DNA of 64,000 nt from Rhodothermaceae bacterium (GTDB lineage Bacteria; Bacteroidota; Rhodothermia; Rhodothermales; Bin80). This document shows, in pieces, positions 1-8,723 of the stretch. The notes under the pieces are model-generated. The model did not search any database. It worked only from the letters and a program-made list of their open reading frames with translations, and was not told the DNA's origin. Where the stretch lies: positions 186,001 through 250,000 of the forward strand of contig VXSC01000018.1 in the NCBI GenBank assembly GCA_009838195.1, given 5' to 3'. Position 1 is the first letter of the stretch, and the number at the start of each line of letters is the position of its first letter. A program made the position numbers and the translations under genes.

Positions 1-1
1 C

Positions 2-130
2 CTGTCCGAAATCCCCATTGTGTTTACGGAGCGAACCGAGGGCCAGAGTAAAATGAGTTCGGCCATTGTTCGCGAAGCTGCTTTCAAGGTTTGGGAGCTG
101 CGTATACGCTCCCTCTTTGGAAAACTCTAA
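2..130 (+). CDS. C-terminal end of a GT2 glycosyltransferase, dolichol-phosphate mannose synthase-like (partial)
   Basis: Reading frame 2 is open from the window edge to TAA at 128-130 and gives a 42-residue tail. It contains EIPIVFTER followed by EGQSKMSSAIVREA. The pattern (E)(I/V)PI.F..R..G.SKM is the usual end of the catalytic domain of polyprenol-phosphate mannosyltransferases (DPM1/Ppm1 type, GT2), which move mannose from GDP-mannose to a lipid carrier at the inner membrane face. The family call is from this motif only, since the GT-A core lies left of the window. The tail is short and lacks extra membrane helices, suggesting a DPM1-like single-domain enzyme. icd follows 43 bp later on the same strand. 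Confidence 0.7.
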   Translation: MSEIPIVFTERTEGQSKMSSAIVREAAFKVWELRIRSLFGKL

Positions 131-173
131 CTTCTTCCATCTTCTTAATTATCTATACATATAATCGTTGATC

Positions 174-1433
174 ATGTCCTATGTGCACTTGGCTTCACCC
201 AAATCGGGGGAGCCTATCCAATTCTCCGAAGGAGCTCTGCAGGTCCCCAACAACCCGATCATTCCCTTTATTGAGGGGGATGGGATTGGGCCAGACATCT
301 GGGCGGCTGCCCGGTTTGTACTTGACCGTGCGGTTTCCCATGTATATGGAAATGAGCGGACCATTCACTGGTTTGAGATCTATGCCGGAGACAAAGCGCA
401 GCGTAAGTTCAGTGAATGGCTGCCGGAAGACACTCTGCAGGCAATCCGGGATTACCGTGTTGCGATTAAGGGGCCTTTGACGACACCGGTTGGCGGCGGA
501 ATTCGGAGTCTGAATGTTGCGCTGCGCCAAAGGCTAGACCTCTATGCGTGCGTGCGTCCCACACAATATTTTTCAGGAGTCCCGTCACCCGTCCGAAATC
601 CTGAACTGGTTGATATGATTATTTTCCGCGAAAATGCCGAAGATATTTATGCCGGGATTGAATTTGAACACGGGACAGAGGAGAATCGGCGATTCCAGGA
701 TCTGTTTCAGGAAGTCTTCCCGGAGCGCTTTTCAAAGATCCGCTTTCCAGAAAGCAGCGGGATTGGAATCAAACCCGTCTCAGAAAAGGGGACTGAGCGG
801 ATCGTGCGGGCTGCGATTGAGTACGCGATTACCGAACGCAAGCCCAGTGTCACGCTGGTCCACAAAGGCAATATCATGAAGTATACCGAGGGGGCATTCC
901 GTGACTGGGGATACAAGGTCGCTGCAGACCAGTTTGGGGCAACGCCGCTGGATGGCGGCCCCTGGCATGTACTTCGTCGGGATGGGCATGAGGTGATCAT
1001 TAAAGATGTCATTGCGGATGCATTTCTGCAACAGATTTTGACCCGGCCCAAAGAGTACAGTGTCATTGCTACCATGAATCTGAACGGGGACTACATCTCG
1101 GATGCGCTTGCAGCACAGGTCGGAGGGATTGGGATTGCTCCTGGAGCCAATATCAACTACGATACCGGATTGGCCCTGTTTGAGGCAACCCACGGAACCG
1201 CGCCCAAGTATGCAGGACAGGATAAGGTCAATCCGAGTTCTGTATTGCTTTCCGGTGAAATGATGCTCCGGCATCTGGGTTGGAAAGAGGCAGCGGATGC
1301 CGTCATCGGTGCAGTCGAAAAGACGATCAGCCAAAAGCGTGTCACCTATGACTTCCACCGGTTAATGGAGGGAGCGACCCTGCTCAGCTGCAGCCAGTTT
1401 GGGCAGGCGCTGGTTGAAAACCTGAATACCTGA
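174..1433 (+). CDS. icd: NADP-dependent isocitrate dehydrogenase
   Basis: Converts isocitrate to 2-oxoglutarate plus CO2 with reduction of NADP in the TCA cycle (cytosolic homodimer). The 419-aa product is close to the E. coli Icd length and aligns along its whole length: [12 protein letters not shown] near the N-terminus, the [13 protein letters not shown] substrate loop with the serine that is phosphorylated by AceK in enterobacteria, the YAGIE motif, [15 protein letters not shown], and [18 protein letters not shown]. The cofactor loop [15 protein letters not shown] keeps the Lys-Tyr pair that marks NADP rather than NAD use. I start at ATG 174; a TTG two codons upstream is also in frame. 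No clear Shine-Dalgarno is seen, as is common in this phylum. Confidence 0.97.
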   Translation: MSYVHLASPKSGEPIQFSEGALQVPNNPIIPFIEGDGIGPDIWAAARFVLDRAVSHVYGNERTIHWFEIYAGDKAQRKFSEWLPEDTLQAIRDYRVAIKGPLTTPVGGGIRSLNVALRQRLDLYACVRPTQYFSGVPSPVRNPELVDMIIFRENAEDIYAGIEFEHGTEENRRFQDLFQEVFPERFSKIRFPESSGIGIKPVSEKGTERIVRAAIEYAITERKPSVTLVHKGNIMKYTEGAFRDWGYKVAADQFGATPLDGGPWHVLRRDGHEVIIKDVIADAFLQQILTRPKEYSVIATMNLNGDYISDALAAQVGGIGIAPGANINYDTGLALFEATHGTAPKYAGQDKVNPSSVLLSGEMMLRHLGWKEAADAVIGAVEKTISQKRVTYDFHRLMEGATLLSCSQFGQALVENLNT

Positions 1434-1579
1434 CGCTGGAAACGTGCAGTTAAACTGGCTCGGTACAGGCTGGACAAAATCTATACGAAACGCAGCCCGT
1501 CAATCGTTCTTTTTCCCAGTTTTTTCTGGCACGGTAACTGCAAATAGGCGTAAAACGGAGTTTAATTCAGAATTAGCTT

Positions 1580-2503
1580 ATGATCGAGGTCCAAAATCTC
1601 AGTAAATCGTACGGTCCTGTTGAGGCCGTGCGCTCAATATCTTTTCGGGTAGATCAGGGGGAGGTCGTTGGCTTTCTGGGCCCAAACGGTGCGGGAAAGT
1701 CCACGACCATGAAGGTTATGACCGGATATCTCCCGCCCAACGAGGGGACCGTTCTCGTGGATGGCATGGATATCCGTAAAGAAGCACTCCCGGTACGGGA
1801 GCGGATAGGTTACCTGCCGGAAAGTACTCCACTGTACGCAGACATGATTACCTACGATTACTTGGAGTTTGTTGCCGCAATGCGCGGCATTTCCGCAGAG
1901 GATCGTCCGGCACGTATTCGGGCAATGACCAATGCGTGCGGTCTGCATGATGTCCTTTCAAAGCGTGTGGATGCGTTATCCAAGGGGTATCGACAGCGGG
2001 TTGGCTTGGCCCAGGCAATGATCCATAACCCTCCCATTTTGATTTTGGATGAGCCAACGAGTGGTCTGGATCCAAACCAGATTGTCGAAATTCGTGAACT
2101 CATTCGGGAGATCGGGAGAGAGCGGACAGTAGTGCTTTCCACACATATTCTATCTGAGGTGCAGGCCTCCTGTGACCGCGTGATCATTATTGACAACGGA
2201 GTCCTGGTGGCCGACGGAACCCCCGAAGAGCTTCGTTCCAGCCTTTCAGGAGGCGAGCAGGTCTCCGTCACTTTGCTGGATAATGAGGAGGAGGTCGCAT
2301 CCGTTCTTGGCTCCTGGGATCCAGCCGAGGTGGTTGAGCACGGCACGGACGACAATGGAGAGACATACTTCAGGCTGAACTCCTCAAGTGATATCCGGGC
2401 GGACTTGTTTCGGCTGGCCGTGAGCCATAACTGGACACTGACTGGCCTGCACCGAGAGGGCAAGAACCTGGAAGATGTCTTCCGGCAATTGACCAGTGGT
2501 TAA
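1580..2503 (+). CDS. ABC transporter ATP-binding protein, GldA/CcmA-like
   Basis: 307-aa cytosolic ATPase of an ABC-2-type exporter. Visible motifs: Walker A GPNGAGKST (about residues 35-43), Q-loop, signature LSKGYRQRVGLAQAM, Walker B LILDEPTSGLDP, and the switch His in LSTHILSEV. A C-terminal extension of about 90 residues follows the nucleotide-binding fold, typical of the GldA/DrrA group. The next three genes (permease, GldG-like, DUF4340) follow with 35, 21 and 11 bp gaps, so this is the motor of a four-gene exporter module. GldA was named for gliding in Flavobacterium, but such modules are widespread in non-gliding relatives. Substrate is unknown. Confidence 0.93.
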   Translation: MIEVQNLSKSYGPVEAVRSISFRVDQGEVVGFLGPNGAGKSTTMKVMTGYLPPNEGTVLVDGMDIRKEALPVRERIGYLPESTPLYADMITYDYLEFVAAMRGISAEDRPARIRAMTNACGLHDVLSKRVDALSKGYRQRVGLAQAMIHNPPILILDEPTSGLDPNQIVEIRELIREIGRERTVVLSTHILSEVQASCDRVIIIDNGVLVADGTPEELRSSLSGGEQVSVTLLDNEEEVASVLGSWDPAEVVEHGTDDNGETYFRLNSSSDIRADLFRLAVSHNWTLTGLHREGKNLEDVFRQLTSG

Positions 2504-2538
2504 TTCCGGACAGGTACATCCAAGACTTTAGACGAACT

Positions 2539-3246
2539 ATGCATCAAACCTGGATTCTTACAAAGCGTGAATTGAGGGCCTACTTTGATGGGCCAGCAGC
2601 GTACGTGGTATTATGTGTATTCCTGGCCATCACAGGCTGGTTTTTCAGTAATGCACTGTTTTTACAGAACGTGGCTTCCCTGCGTTCGGTGTTTTCGATT
2701 GCCCCCTTCATTTTTCTGTTCTTTATGCCTGCACTGACGATGTCATCCTTTGCCGAAGAGCGCCGCGCAGGAACACTGGAATTACTCTTGACCCTTCCGG
2801 TCCGCGACTGGCAGGTCATCCTGGGAAAACTCCTGTCGGTTGCCCTCCTGTTGCTGCTGGCGATTGTACTCACGTTTGTGTACGCGATCACGCTGGCTCT
2901 ACTTGGAGATCTGGATTTAGGTGGGACGGTTGGAGGCTATCTGGGATTGTTTTTACTGGGGATCACTTACGGGGCCATTGGCATCTGGGCCAGCAGCCTG
3001 ACCCGTAACCAGATTGTTGCATTCATCCTTGGCTTTGCCATCATCTTCCTGTTGTTTTTGCTTGACAAGATTACAGACTTTGTCCCGGGTCAACTGGGAG
3101 TCATTATGCAATATCTGGGTGCGGATTACCATTTCCAGAACCTGATGCGCGGGGTGATTGATACTCGTGACATCCTTTACTACGTGTCGTTAACAGGATT
3201 TGCTTTTCTGCTGACGACTTACACCTTGGCCAAGCGGCCGGAATAG
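2539..3246 (+). CDS. ABC-2 type permease, GldF-like
   Basis: 235-aa integral membrane protein with about six hydrophobic segments. The N-terminal cytosolic stretch contains the KRELRAYF pattern of ABC-2 permeases, and the FMPALTMSSFAEERRAGTLELLLTLPV coupling region (between the second and third helices) is diagnostic of the GldF/NosY type: it sits in two pieces of hydrophobic and charged sequence around position 65-95. It pairs with the ATPase immediately upstream and with the GldG-like protein downstream. I infer a heteromeric exporter. Nothing in the sequence shows the substrate. Confidence 0.9.
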   Translation: MHQTWILTKRELRAYFDGPAAYVVLCVFLAITGWFFSNALFLQNVASLRSVFSIAPFIFLFFMPALTMSSFAEERRAGTLELLLTLPVRDWQVILGKLLSVALLLLLAIVLTFVYAITLALLGDLDLGGTVGGYLGLFLLGITYGAIGIWASSLTRNQIVAFILGFAIIFLLFLLDKITDFVPGQLGVIMQYLGADYHFQNLMRGVIDTRDILYYVSLTGFAFLLTTYTLAKRPE

Positions 3247-3267
3247 ACTGATTGTGACTGCCGAGCC

Positions 3268-4782
3268 ATGAAACGAGATTTTTCTGCACAAACTACAATA
3301 CTCCTCGCTGCTGCGATTCTGGTCGTGGTCAACCTGATCGGCCTGAATATCTTCGGGCGACTGGACCTAACGGACGATCGAGTGTATTCGCTCTCGCGTG
3401 CATCCAAAGATATTGTCCAGACTCTTGAAGACCCGGTTACCATCACGGCGTTCTTTACTGCTGATCTGCCAGCACAATTTGCCTCGAATCGGAGGTTTTT
3501 GAGGGATAAACTTGATGACTACCGTGCGTACGGTGGACAGAACATTGAGTATCAGTTTATCGATCCGGGAGAGGATGAGGATCTGCGCGGTGAAGCCGGA
3601 CGACTGGGCATTCCCCCGGTCCAGATTCAAGTGATTGAAAGTGACAACGTACAGCTGAAAAATGCCTACATGGGTGTCGCGATTGAGTACGAGAATAACC
3701 GTGAAACTATTCCGGTGGTTCAGGATCTGTCACGACTTGAGTACGACTTGACGAGCGCAATCCGGCGATTAACGCGTGAAGAGAAGCCGGTCGCAGGATT
3801 CTGGACAGGTCACGGAGAGCCGGATCCCATGCAGAACATGCAGACCCTGCAGCAAAGCCTCTCGACCAACTATGAGGTTCGGATTGTAACAGCGGCTGAC
3901 ATAGGAGGAGCAGACAGTCCAGATGTACTGCTGGTCATTGCACCAAACGATACAATCCCGGATCCTGATCTTCAGGCACTGGATGCATACATCATGGACG
4001 GTGGGCGTGTCGGGTTCTTACTGAACCGCGTGGCTGCGAACCTGCAGGCGGGCCAGGCTGTCGAGTTGAATATTGGCATTGAACCGCTGCTCGCGAATTA
4101 TGGGATCATTCTTACCCCGAACCTGATCATGGACGAGCAGAGTTCTGTCGTCACCGTTCAGCGACGTCAGGGATTTTTCAACATCGCCCAACAGATTCAG
4201 TATCCCCTCTTTCCCGTTGCCTCCCGATTCAATTCGGAGAACCAAATGGTGAATCGGTTGCAGGAACTCATGTTTTACTTCGTAAGCTCGGTTGATACGA
4301 GTGCCGCGCTGCCGCCGGGAGTGACGCGTGAACCCCTCATTTATTCGTCTCCGCAGAGTGGCTTGCAGCAGGGATTCTTTATGCTACAGCCAACAGAAAC
4401 CTCAGCAACGCTATCGGGAGGCCCCTATTTGTTAGGTGCCGCCTTTGTTGGACCGTTCCCCAGCGTATATACGCCTGGGAGAACCAGTCCACCAACCCGA
4501 CTAGTGGTTGTAGGAGATGGAGACTTCGTCAACGAGTCCATCGTCCCCCCGAACGGCGGCAGTACTCAGTTTGGATTAAATCTGGTTGACTGGCTCGTTC
4601 AGGACGAGGCGCTCCTGAGCATTCGCTCAAAATCAATCGAACCGCGAACGCTCCGGGACGTCTCGGAGGGTATGCGGCCTATAATCAAGTATGCCAATAT
4701 GCTTGGACCACTGCTGATTGTGGTCTTATTGGGACTTGTGCGTTGGCGCAGACGACGTGCAAGACAAATTGTAGTCCTGTAA
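3268..4782 (+). CDS. GldG-like ABC exporter auxiliary protein
   Basis: 504-aa protein with an N-terminal transmembrane helix (about residues 9-30) and a C-terminal helix (about 473-492) followed by an Arg-rich cytosolic tail RWRRRRAR. The periplasmic body carries the family features LDLTDDRVYSLS after the first helix and PVAGFWTGHGEPD near the middle, as in GldG/ABC-type uncharacterised transport proteins (DUF4350/GldG-like). It lies 21 bp after the permease and 11 bp before DUF4340, so the four genes are probably co-transcribed. Its biochemical role is unknown even in well-studied relatives; a periplasmic docking or substrate-handling role is inference. Confidence 0.88.
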   Translation: MKRDFSAQTTILLAAAILVVVNLIGLNIFGRLDLTDDRVYSLSRASKDIVQTLEDPVTITAFFTADLPAQFASNRRFLRDKLDDYRAYGGQNIEYQFIDPGEDEDLRGEAGRLGIPPVQIQVIESDNVQLKNAYMGVAIEYENNRETIPVVQDLSRLEYDLTSAIRRLTREEKPVAGFWTGHGEPDPMQNMQTLQQSLSTNYEVRIVTAADIGGADSPDVLLVIAPNDTIPDPDLQALDAYIMDGGRVGFLLNRVAANLQAGQAVELNIGIEPLLANYGIILTPNLIMDEQSSVVTVQRRQGFFNIAQQIQYPLFPVASRFNSENQMVNRLQELMFYFVSSVDTSAALPPGVTREPLIYSSPQSGLQQGFFMLQPTETSATLSGGPYLLGAAFVGPFPSVYTPGRTSPPTRLVVVGDGDFVNESIVPPNGGSTQFGLNLVDWLVQDEALLSIRSKSIEPRTLRDVSEGMRPIIKYANMLGPLLIVVLLGLVRWRRRRARQIVVL

Positions 4783-4793
4783 CTATCTGACTT

Positions 4794-5684
4794 ATGCGAC
4801 AAAAGCAAACACTTGTACTTGGCGGCACGCTGGTTCTACTTTTGGTTCTTGCCTGGTTATCTGGTGTGTTTGACCGAAACCCGAGTAGTATTCGTGTACC
4901 GGAGTTGGACCTTCCGACCGATGAAGTAACACACATCTCCGTTACGTTGCCGGACACAGAACTGAGTCTGGAAAAACAAGGCTCGCGGTGGTTCATGCGT
5001 GCGCCTGTAGATATGCCTGCCGACTCACTAACAATAGCACGTGTTTTGACCGAACTGAGTGATCTCTCACTGAATAATCGTGCAACCAGCAACACGGATC
5101 GCTACGAAGTTTACGGTATTGATTCGACCGCGTCTGCGGTCACGCTTACGTGGCCTGATGGGTCAGAGGAGATTGTGATTTCGAGACAGGGGCGTGATTA
5201 TATGTCGATTTATGTTCGCATCGGAGACGATCCCAACGTCTATTCAACCAATGGCCGAGTCACCGTAAATCAGGATCCAGAAAGGTGGCGAGACCGTGGG
5301 GTCGTTGATCTGGGCATGGGGACTGTTACTTCTGCCCGGGTGACACGTCAAGATGTGTCTTATGAGGTTTCCTTTGATGGCGGCACCTGGATGGTGGACG
5401 ATCAGCCGGGGGATAGTTTACAGATCACTAACTGGCTACGTCGATTTGCACCACTGAATGCGGACGGGTTCTTCGATGACCTCCCCGTGCAGGTTCTGAC
5501 AGATGCCAGCTACCGCGTTGACTTTTCAACCAATGTGAATGCCACCGTGTCCATACAGGCAATGCATGCAGAATCTGCAGTTGCTCTGGTTCCCGGTGGA
5601 GGCCAATTTACGTACAGAATCTTCGAGAGTCGACTAGATCAAATTTTCCCAGAGCGGGAATCACTACTTGCCCAGGGAGAGTAG
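4794..5684 (+). CDS. DUF4340-family protein of the GldAFG-type exporter
   Basis: 296 aa with one N-terminal hydrophobic helix (LVLGGTLVLLLVLAWL, about residues 6-21) acting as a signal anchor, then a soluble beta-rich domain. The segments ISVTLPDTELSLEKQGSRWF and VSYEVSFDGGTWMVDD look like two copies of the DUF4340 repeat (a short strand, charged turn, then W-(F/M)-V). DUF4340 proteins regularly sit directly downstream of GldG-like genes, exactly as here (11 bp). Likely periplasmic component of the exporter. Function in the family is not established. Confidence 0.85.
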   Translation: MRQKQTLVLGGTLVLLLVLAWLSGVFDRNPSSIRVPELDLPTDEVTHISVTLPDTELSLEKQGSRWFMRAPVDMPADSLTIARVLTELSDLSLNNRATSNTDRYEVYGIDSTASAVTLTWPDGSEEIVISRQGRDYMSIYVRIGDDPNVYSTNGRVTVNQDPERWRDRGVVDLGMGTVTSARVTRQDVSYEVSFDGGTWMVDDQPGDSLQITNWLRRFAPLNADGFFDDLPVQVLTDASYRVDFSTNVNATVSIQAMHAESAVALVPGGGQFTYRIFESRLDQIFPERESLLAQGE

Positions 5685-5699
5685 CCTGAACCTATTTGG

Positions 5700-7547
5700 A
5701 TGACCGAGAACACATCAACTCAGCAGTTTGAGTATAAAGCTGAGATGCAGCAGTTGCTGCATCTCATCGTCAATTCGCTCTACACCAATCAGGAGATCTT
5801 CCTTCGGGAATTGATTTCAAATGCGTCAGACGCCCTGAACAAGGCTCGTTTTCGGCAACTGACCGATCATTCTGAAGGTAACCATAAAGATCTCCAGATC
5901 ACGATTACTTTAGATAAAGAGACCAAGACCCTGTCCATAGAGGATACGGGGATTGGGATGACGCACGAGGATCTGATTGAGCGGTTGGGGACCATTGCAA
6001 GCAGCGGTACACTGGCATTTATCGAGGAGCAAAAAGCATCCGGTAAACCAGTAGATGCCGGCTTGATTGGTCAGTTCGGTGTCGGCTTCTATTCTGCGTT
6101 CATGGTCGCAGATGAAATCGTTCTTGAAACGTTGCATGCCGATGAGGGGGCCGAGCCATTCAATTGGACAAGTGATGGAACCGGAACGTATGCGATCAGC
6201 CCAGGCACGAGGGAAGATCATGGAACTAAGATCACATTGCATCTGAAAGAGGAGGCAAAAGAATTTGCGGAAGAAACTCGCGTTCGGTCCATCATCCGGA
6301 AGTATTCAAATTTCGTGGACTTTCCTATCCAGCTTGGTTCCGATCAGGTAAATACGTTAAAGGCACTCTGGAAAAAGCGCAAGGAAGACATCACAGAGGA
6401 TGAACGGAATGAGTTCTATAAATTCGTGACAGGTGATTTTGCAGAGCCTTTCGGACATCTGCACCTACAGATCGAAGGACTCCTTTCCTTTGAAGCTCTG
6501 CTGTTCGTCCCTGCGCAGGCTCCCGTGTCATTTTTTCGGGAAGATCGTCGGAGTGATCTTCATCTCTACTGTTCGGGTGTGTTTGTACGTGACGATGCCG
6601 AAGAGTTGCTCCCCGATTATCTGCACTTCGTGCGGGGTGTCGTGGATACGGATGATCTTCCACTAAACGTGTCCCGGGAGGTAACGCAAAACAGCCCCGT
6701 TGCCCAGCGCATTCGATCCACGTTGACCGGCAAGTTGCTCGGTCTCCTGAAGGAGTGGGCTACCGACGATGGCGAACGATATGAGAAGTTCTTCCTGAAT
6801 TTTGGTCCAGTACTTAAGACGGGACTCTGGAGCGATATGTCCCGGCACGATGAACTCTTGGAGCTGATGCGTTACCCGTCAACAAACAGCGAAAATCTGA
6901 CGTCGCTCCATGATTATGTGGAACGTATGACTGGGGATCAGGAAACCATTTATTACCTATTGGCGGATTCTCTTGAGTCTGCCCGAAAGAGTCCTCACCT
7001 TGAGGTTTTTGCTCGTAAAGGGATTGAGGTTTTGCTTCTACCGGATCCCATTGATGCACTTACGCTTCCAAACGTACAGAAGTTTGAAGAAAAGAACTTC
7101 GCTAGCGTGACTGCGGCCGAGCTTGATCTGGGCGAAGATGAGGAGTCGGAACCGCTGCCTGGGGATGATCGGGACGCGCTGCTCTCACTCTTCCGGCTCC
7201 AGTTGGGAGACCGGATACAGGATGTGGTCGCTTCCAAACGTCTGGTTGATTCTGCCGCGACACTGGTAGCCGCCAAAGATGGACTTGATCCGCAGTTAGA
7301 GCGGATGATGAAATCCATGAATCCCGACTATGAGGGGATGAAGAAAGTGCTGGAAATCAATGTGGAGCATCCACTGATGCAAAATATTCTGGCACTCAAA
7401 TCTTCTGAAAATCAGGATACTCTGATCGAAGAAGCCATTGAACAGGTCTACGAAGGTGCCCTTCTTCTGGATGGCAATCTCGCAGAGCCCTCTGCATTTG
7501 TAGAGCGTATGACTCGTATCCTTGTAGATGCGACTCGCACTCAGTAA
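5700..7547 (+). CDS. htpG: Chaperone protein HtpG (Hsp90 family)
   Basis: 615-aa cytosolic ATP-dependent chaperone of normal bacterial length. The N-terminal GHKL domain shows the ATP-binding residues in FLRELISNASDALNK, DTGIGM and the glycine-rich lid GQFGVGFYSAF. The middle domain has the LYCSGVFVRDD and LPLNVSREVTQNS segments; the C-terminal dimerisation domain ends the protein. It starts 15 bp after the DUF4340 gene and is followed 8 bp later by a ROK kinase, so it is probably read through from the exporter operon. An ATG at 5700 begins the conserved region with no spare N-terminal sequence. Confidence 0.97.
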   Translation: MTENTSTQQFEYKAEMQQLLHLIVNSLYTNQEIFLRELISNASDALNKARFRQLTDHSEGNHKDLQITITLDKETKTLSIEDTGIGMTHEDLIERLGTIASSGTLAFIEEQKASGKPVDAGLIGQFGVGFYSAFMVADEIVLETLHADEGAEPFNWTSDGTGTYAISPGTREDHGTKITLHLKEEAKEFAEETRVRSIIRKYSNFVDFPIQLGSDQVNTLKALWKKRKEDITEDERNEFYKFVTGDFAEPFGHLHLQIEGLLSFEALLFVPAQAPVSFFREDRRSDLHLYCSGVFVRDDAEELLPDYLHFVRGVVDTDDLPLNVSREVTQNSPVAQRIRSTLTGKLLGLLKEWATDDGERYEKFFLNFGPVLKTGLWSDMSRHDELLELMRYPSTNSENLTSLHDYVERMTGDQETIYYLLADSLESARKSPHLEVFARKGIEVLLLPDPIDALTLPNVQKFEEKNFASVTAAELDLGEDEESEPLPGDDRDALLSLFRLQLGDRIQDVVASKRLVDSAATLVAAKDGLDPQLERMMKSMNPDYEGMKKVLEINVEHPLMQNILALKSSENQDTLIEEAIEQVYEGALLLDGNLAEPSAFVERMTRILVDATRTQ

Positions 7548-7555
7548 CTCGTACC

Positions 7556-8434
7556 GTGAAAACTGACTCTCTTCTTGGAGGAATCGAAGCAGGGGGAACG
7601 AAATTCGTCTGTGCAATTGGCCACCCGCCAGACGACATCCATGCCGTAGAGCGATTCCCTACAACAACGCCGGAAGAGACGATCAGTCGAGCAGTGGACT
7701 TCTTTCGTTCACAGCCTCAACTGCCGGATTCCATTGGCATCGCCACATTTGGCCCCGCTGATGTGCGACCAGATTCAGAGACCTATGGATTTATTACCAG
7801 TACCCCGAAATCAGGCTGGTCAAACACGGACTTGGCCGGACGGATTTCACGAGAGTTGCAACGCCCAGTCGCCTTTGATACGGATGTCAATGGTGCCGCG
7901 GTCGGCGAATACTTATGGGGAGCCGGGCAGGGGACACAAAATCTTCTCTATCTTACGATTGGGACGGGTTTTGGGGGTGGGGCCCTGGTGAATGGTCAAC
8001 CTGTTCATGGGCTCGTACACCCGGAGATGGGACATCTTTTTTTGCCGCGTGCCGAGGGAGACAATTACGAGGGAAATTGTCCCTTTCATGGTGCTTGCCT
8101 GGAGGGGATGGTGGCTGGGCCAGCGATCCAGGCACACTGGGGGACTCCTGCCGAGGCCCTTCCACCGGACCATATTGCATGGTCGTTTGTGGCGCATTAC
8201 CTCTCGTTTGCGGTAACCAATATGATCCTGATTCTCTCACCTGAACGGGTCATTATGGGCGGCGGAGTGATGCAGCAGGAGCATTTATTTTCTGCGATTC
8301 ATTCACGTGTCCAGTCACACTTGAACGGGTATGTAAAGGCGAAAGAACTGATAGATCAGATTGACCGGTATATCATCCCACCTGGACTTGGAAGCAGGGC
8401 TGGCGTGCTTGGAGCGATGGCACTCACACTGTAA
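7556..8434 (+). CDS. ROK-family fructokinase-like sugar kinase
   Basis: 292-aa cytosolic kinase starting at GTG 7556. The phosphate motif GGIEAGGTKF is at the very N-terminus, the sugar-binding and catalytic region reads TPKSGW then DTDVNGAA, and LTIGTGFGGG is the second ATP loop. The ROK zinc site is HPEMGH with a following CPFHGAC (Cys-x2-His-x2-Cys). This combination and the EAGGTK start match the ScrK/GmuE fructokinase branch rather than glucokinases, so fructose is the most likely substrate (family inference). 8 bp separates it from htpG, hence likely the last gene of that transcript. Confidence 0.88.
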   Translation: MKTDSLLGGIEAGGTKFVCAIGHPPDDIHAVERFPTTTPEETISRAVDFFRSQPQLPDSIGIATFGPADVRPDSETYGFITSTPKSGWSNTDLAGRISRELQRPVAFDTDVNGAAVGEYLWGAGQGTQNLLYLTIGTGFGGGALVNGQPVHGLVHPEMGHLFLPRAEGDNYEGNCPFHGACLEGMVAGPAIQAHWGTPAEALPPDHIAWSFVAHYLSFAVTNMILILSPERVIMGGGVMQQEHLFSAIHSRVQSHLNGYVKAKELIDQIDRYIIPPGLGSRAGVLGAMALTL

Positions 8435-8531
8435 TACTCCCTGATATCTTTATTGTGGAGGTGGTGAGAAGAAGCTTGTACGATGACCACTTCATATACG
8501 GGTCAATCGTTTTGCCACTTACACGGAACTT

Positions 8532-8723
8532 CTAAAAAGGGTCTTGCACGAGGCCCAACTTTAGGCTATGTCCACAATAATTGGTCAAGCGATAAGGGAG
8601 GTAATCCAATTGTTTGATTGCCAATTTATATAACCCCTGACATAATTCCGGCTCGTGTTCAGACAGAACGACATGATATACCCAGTTGTCACTGAAAGAG
8701 GGGATTGTATAGTGTAAGCGCAT
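8532..8723 (-). CDS. Small hypothetical protein at the 3' end of the defence operon
   Basis: A 63-codon frame whose ATG (8723-8721) follows the TGA of the receiver-domain gene with no gap (TGAATG), an arrangement that favours translational re-initiation. The product is not low-complexity and contains aromatic, acidic and Cys residues (SFSDNWVYHVVLSEHEPELC). I do not recognise it. It could be a genuine small last gene of the operon or the 5' remnant of a longer gene cut at the island edge. It ends in a weak GC-rich hairpin plus T-run (about 8535-8555) that might terminate transcription. Confidence is limited because there is no family match. Confidence 0.4.
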   Translation of the reverse strand: MRLHYTIPSFSDNWVYHVVLSEHEPELCQGLYKLAIKQLDYLPYRLTNYCGHSLKLGLVQDPF

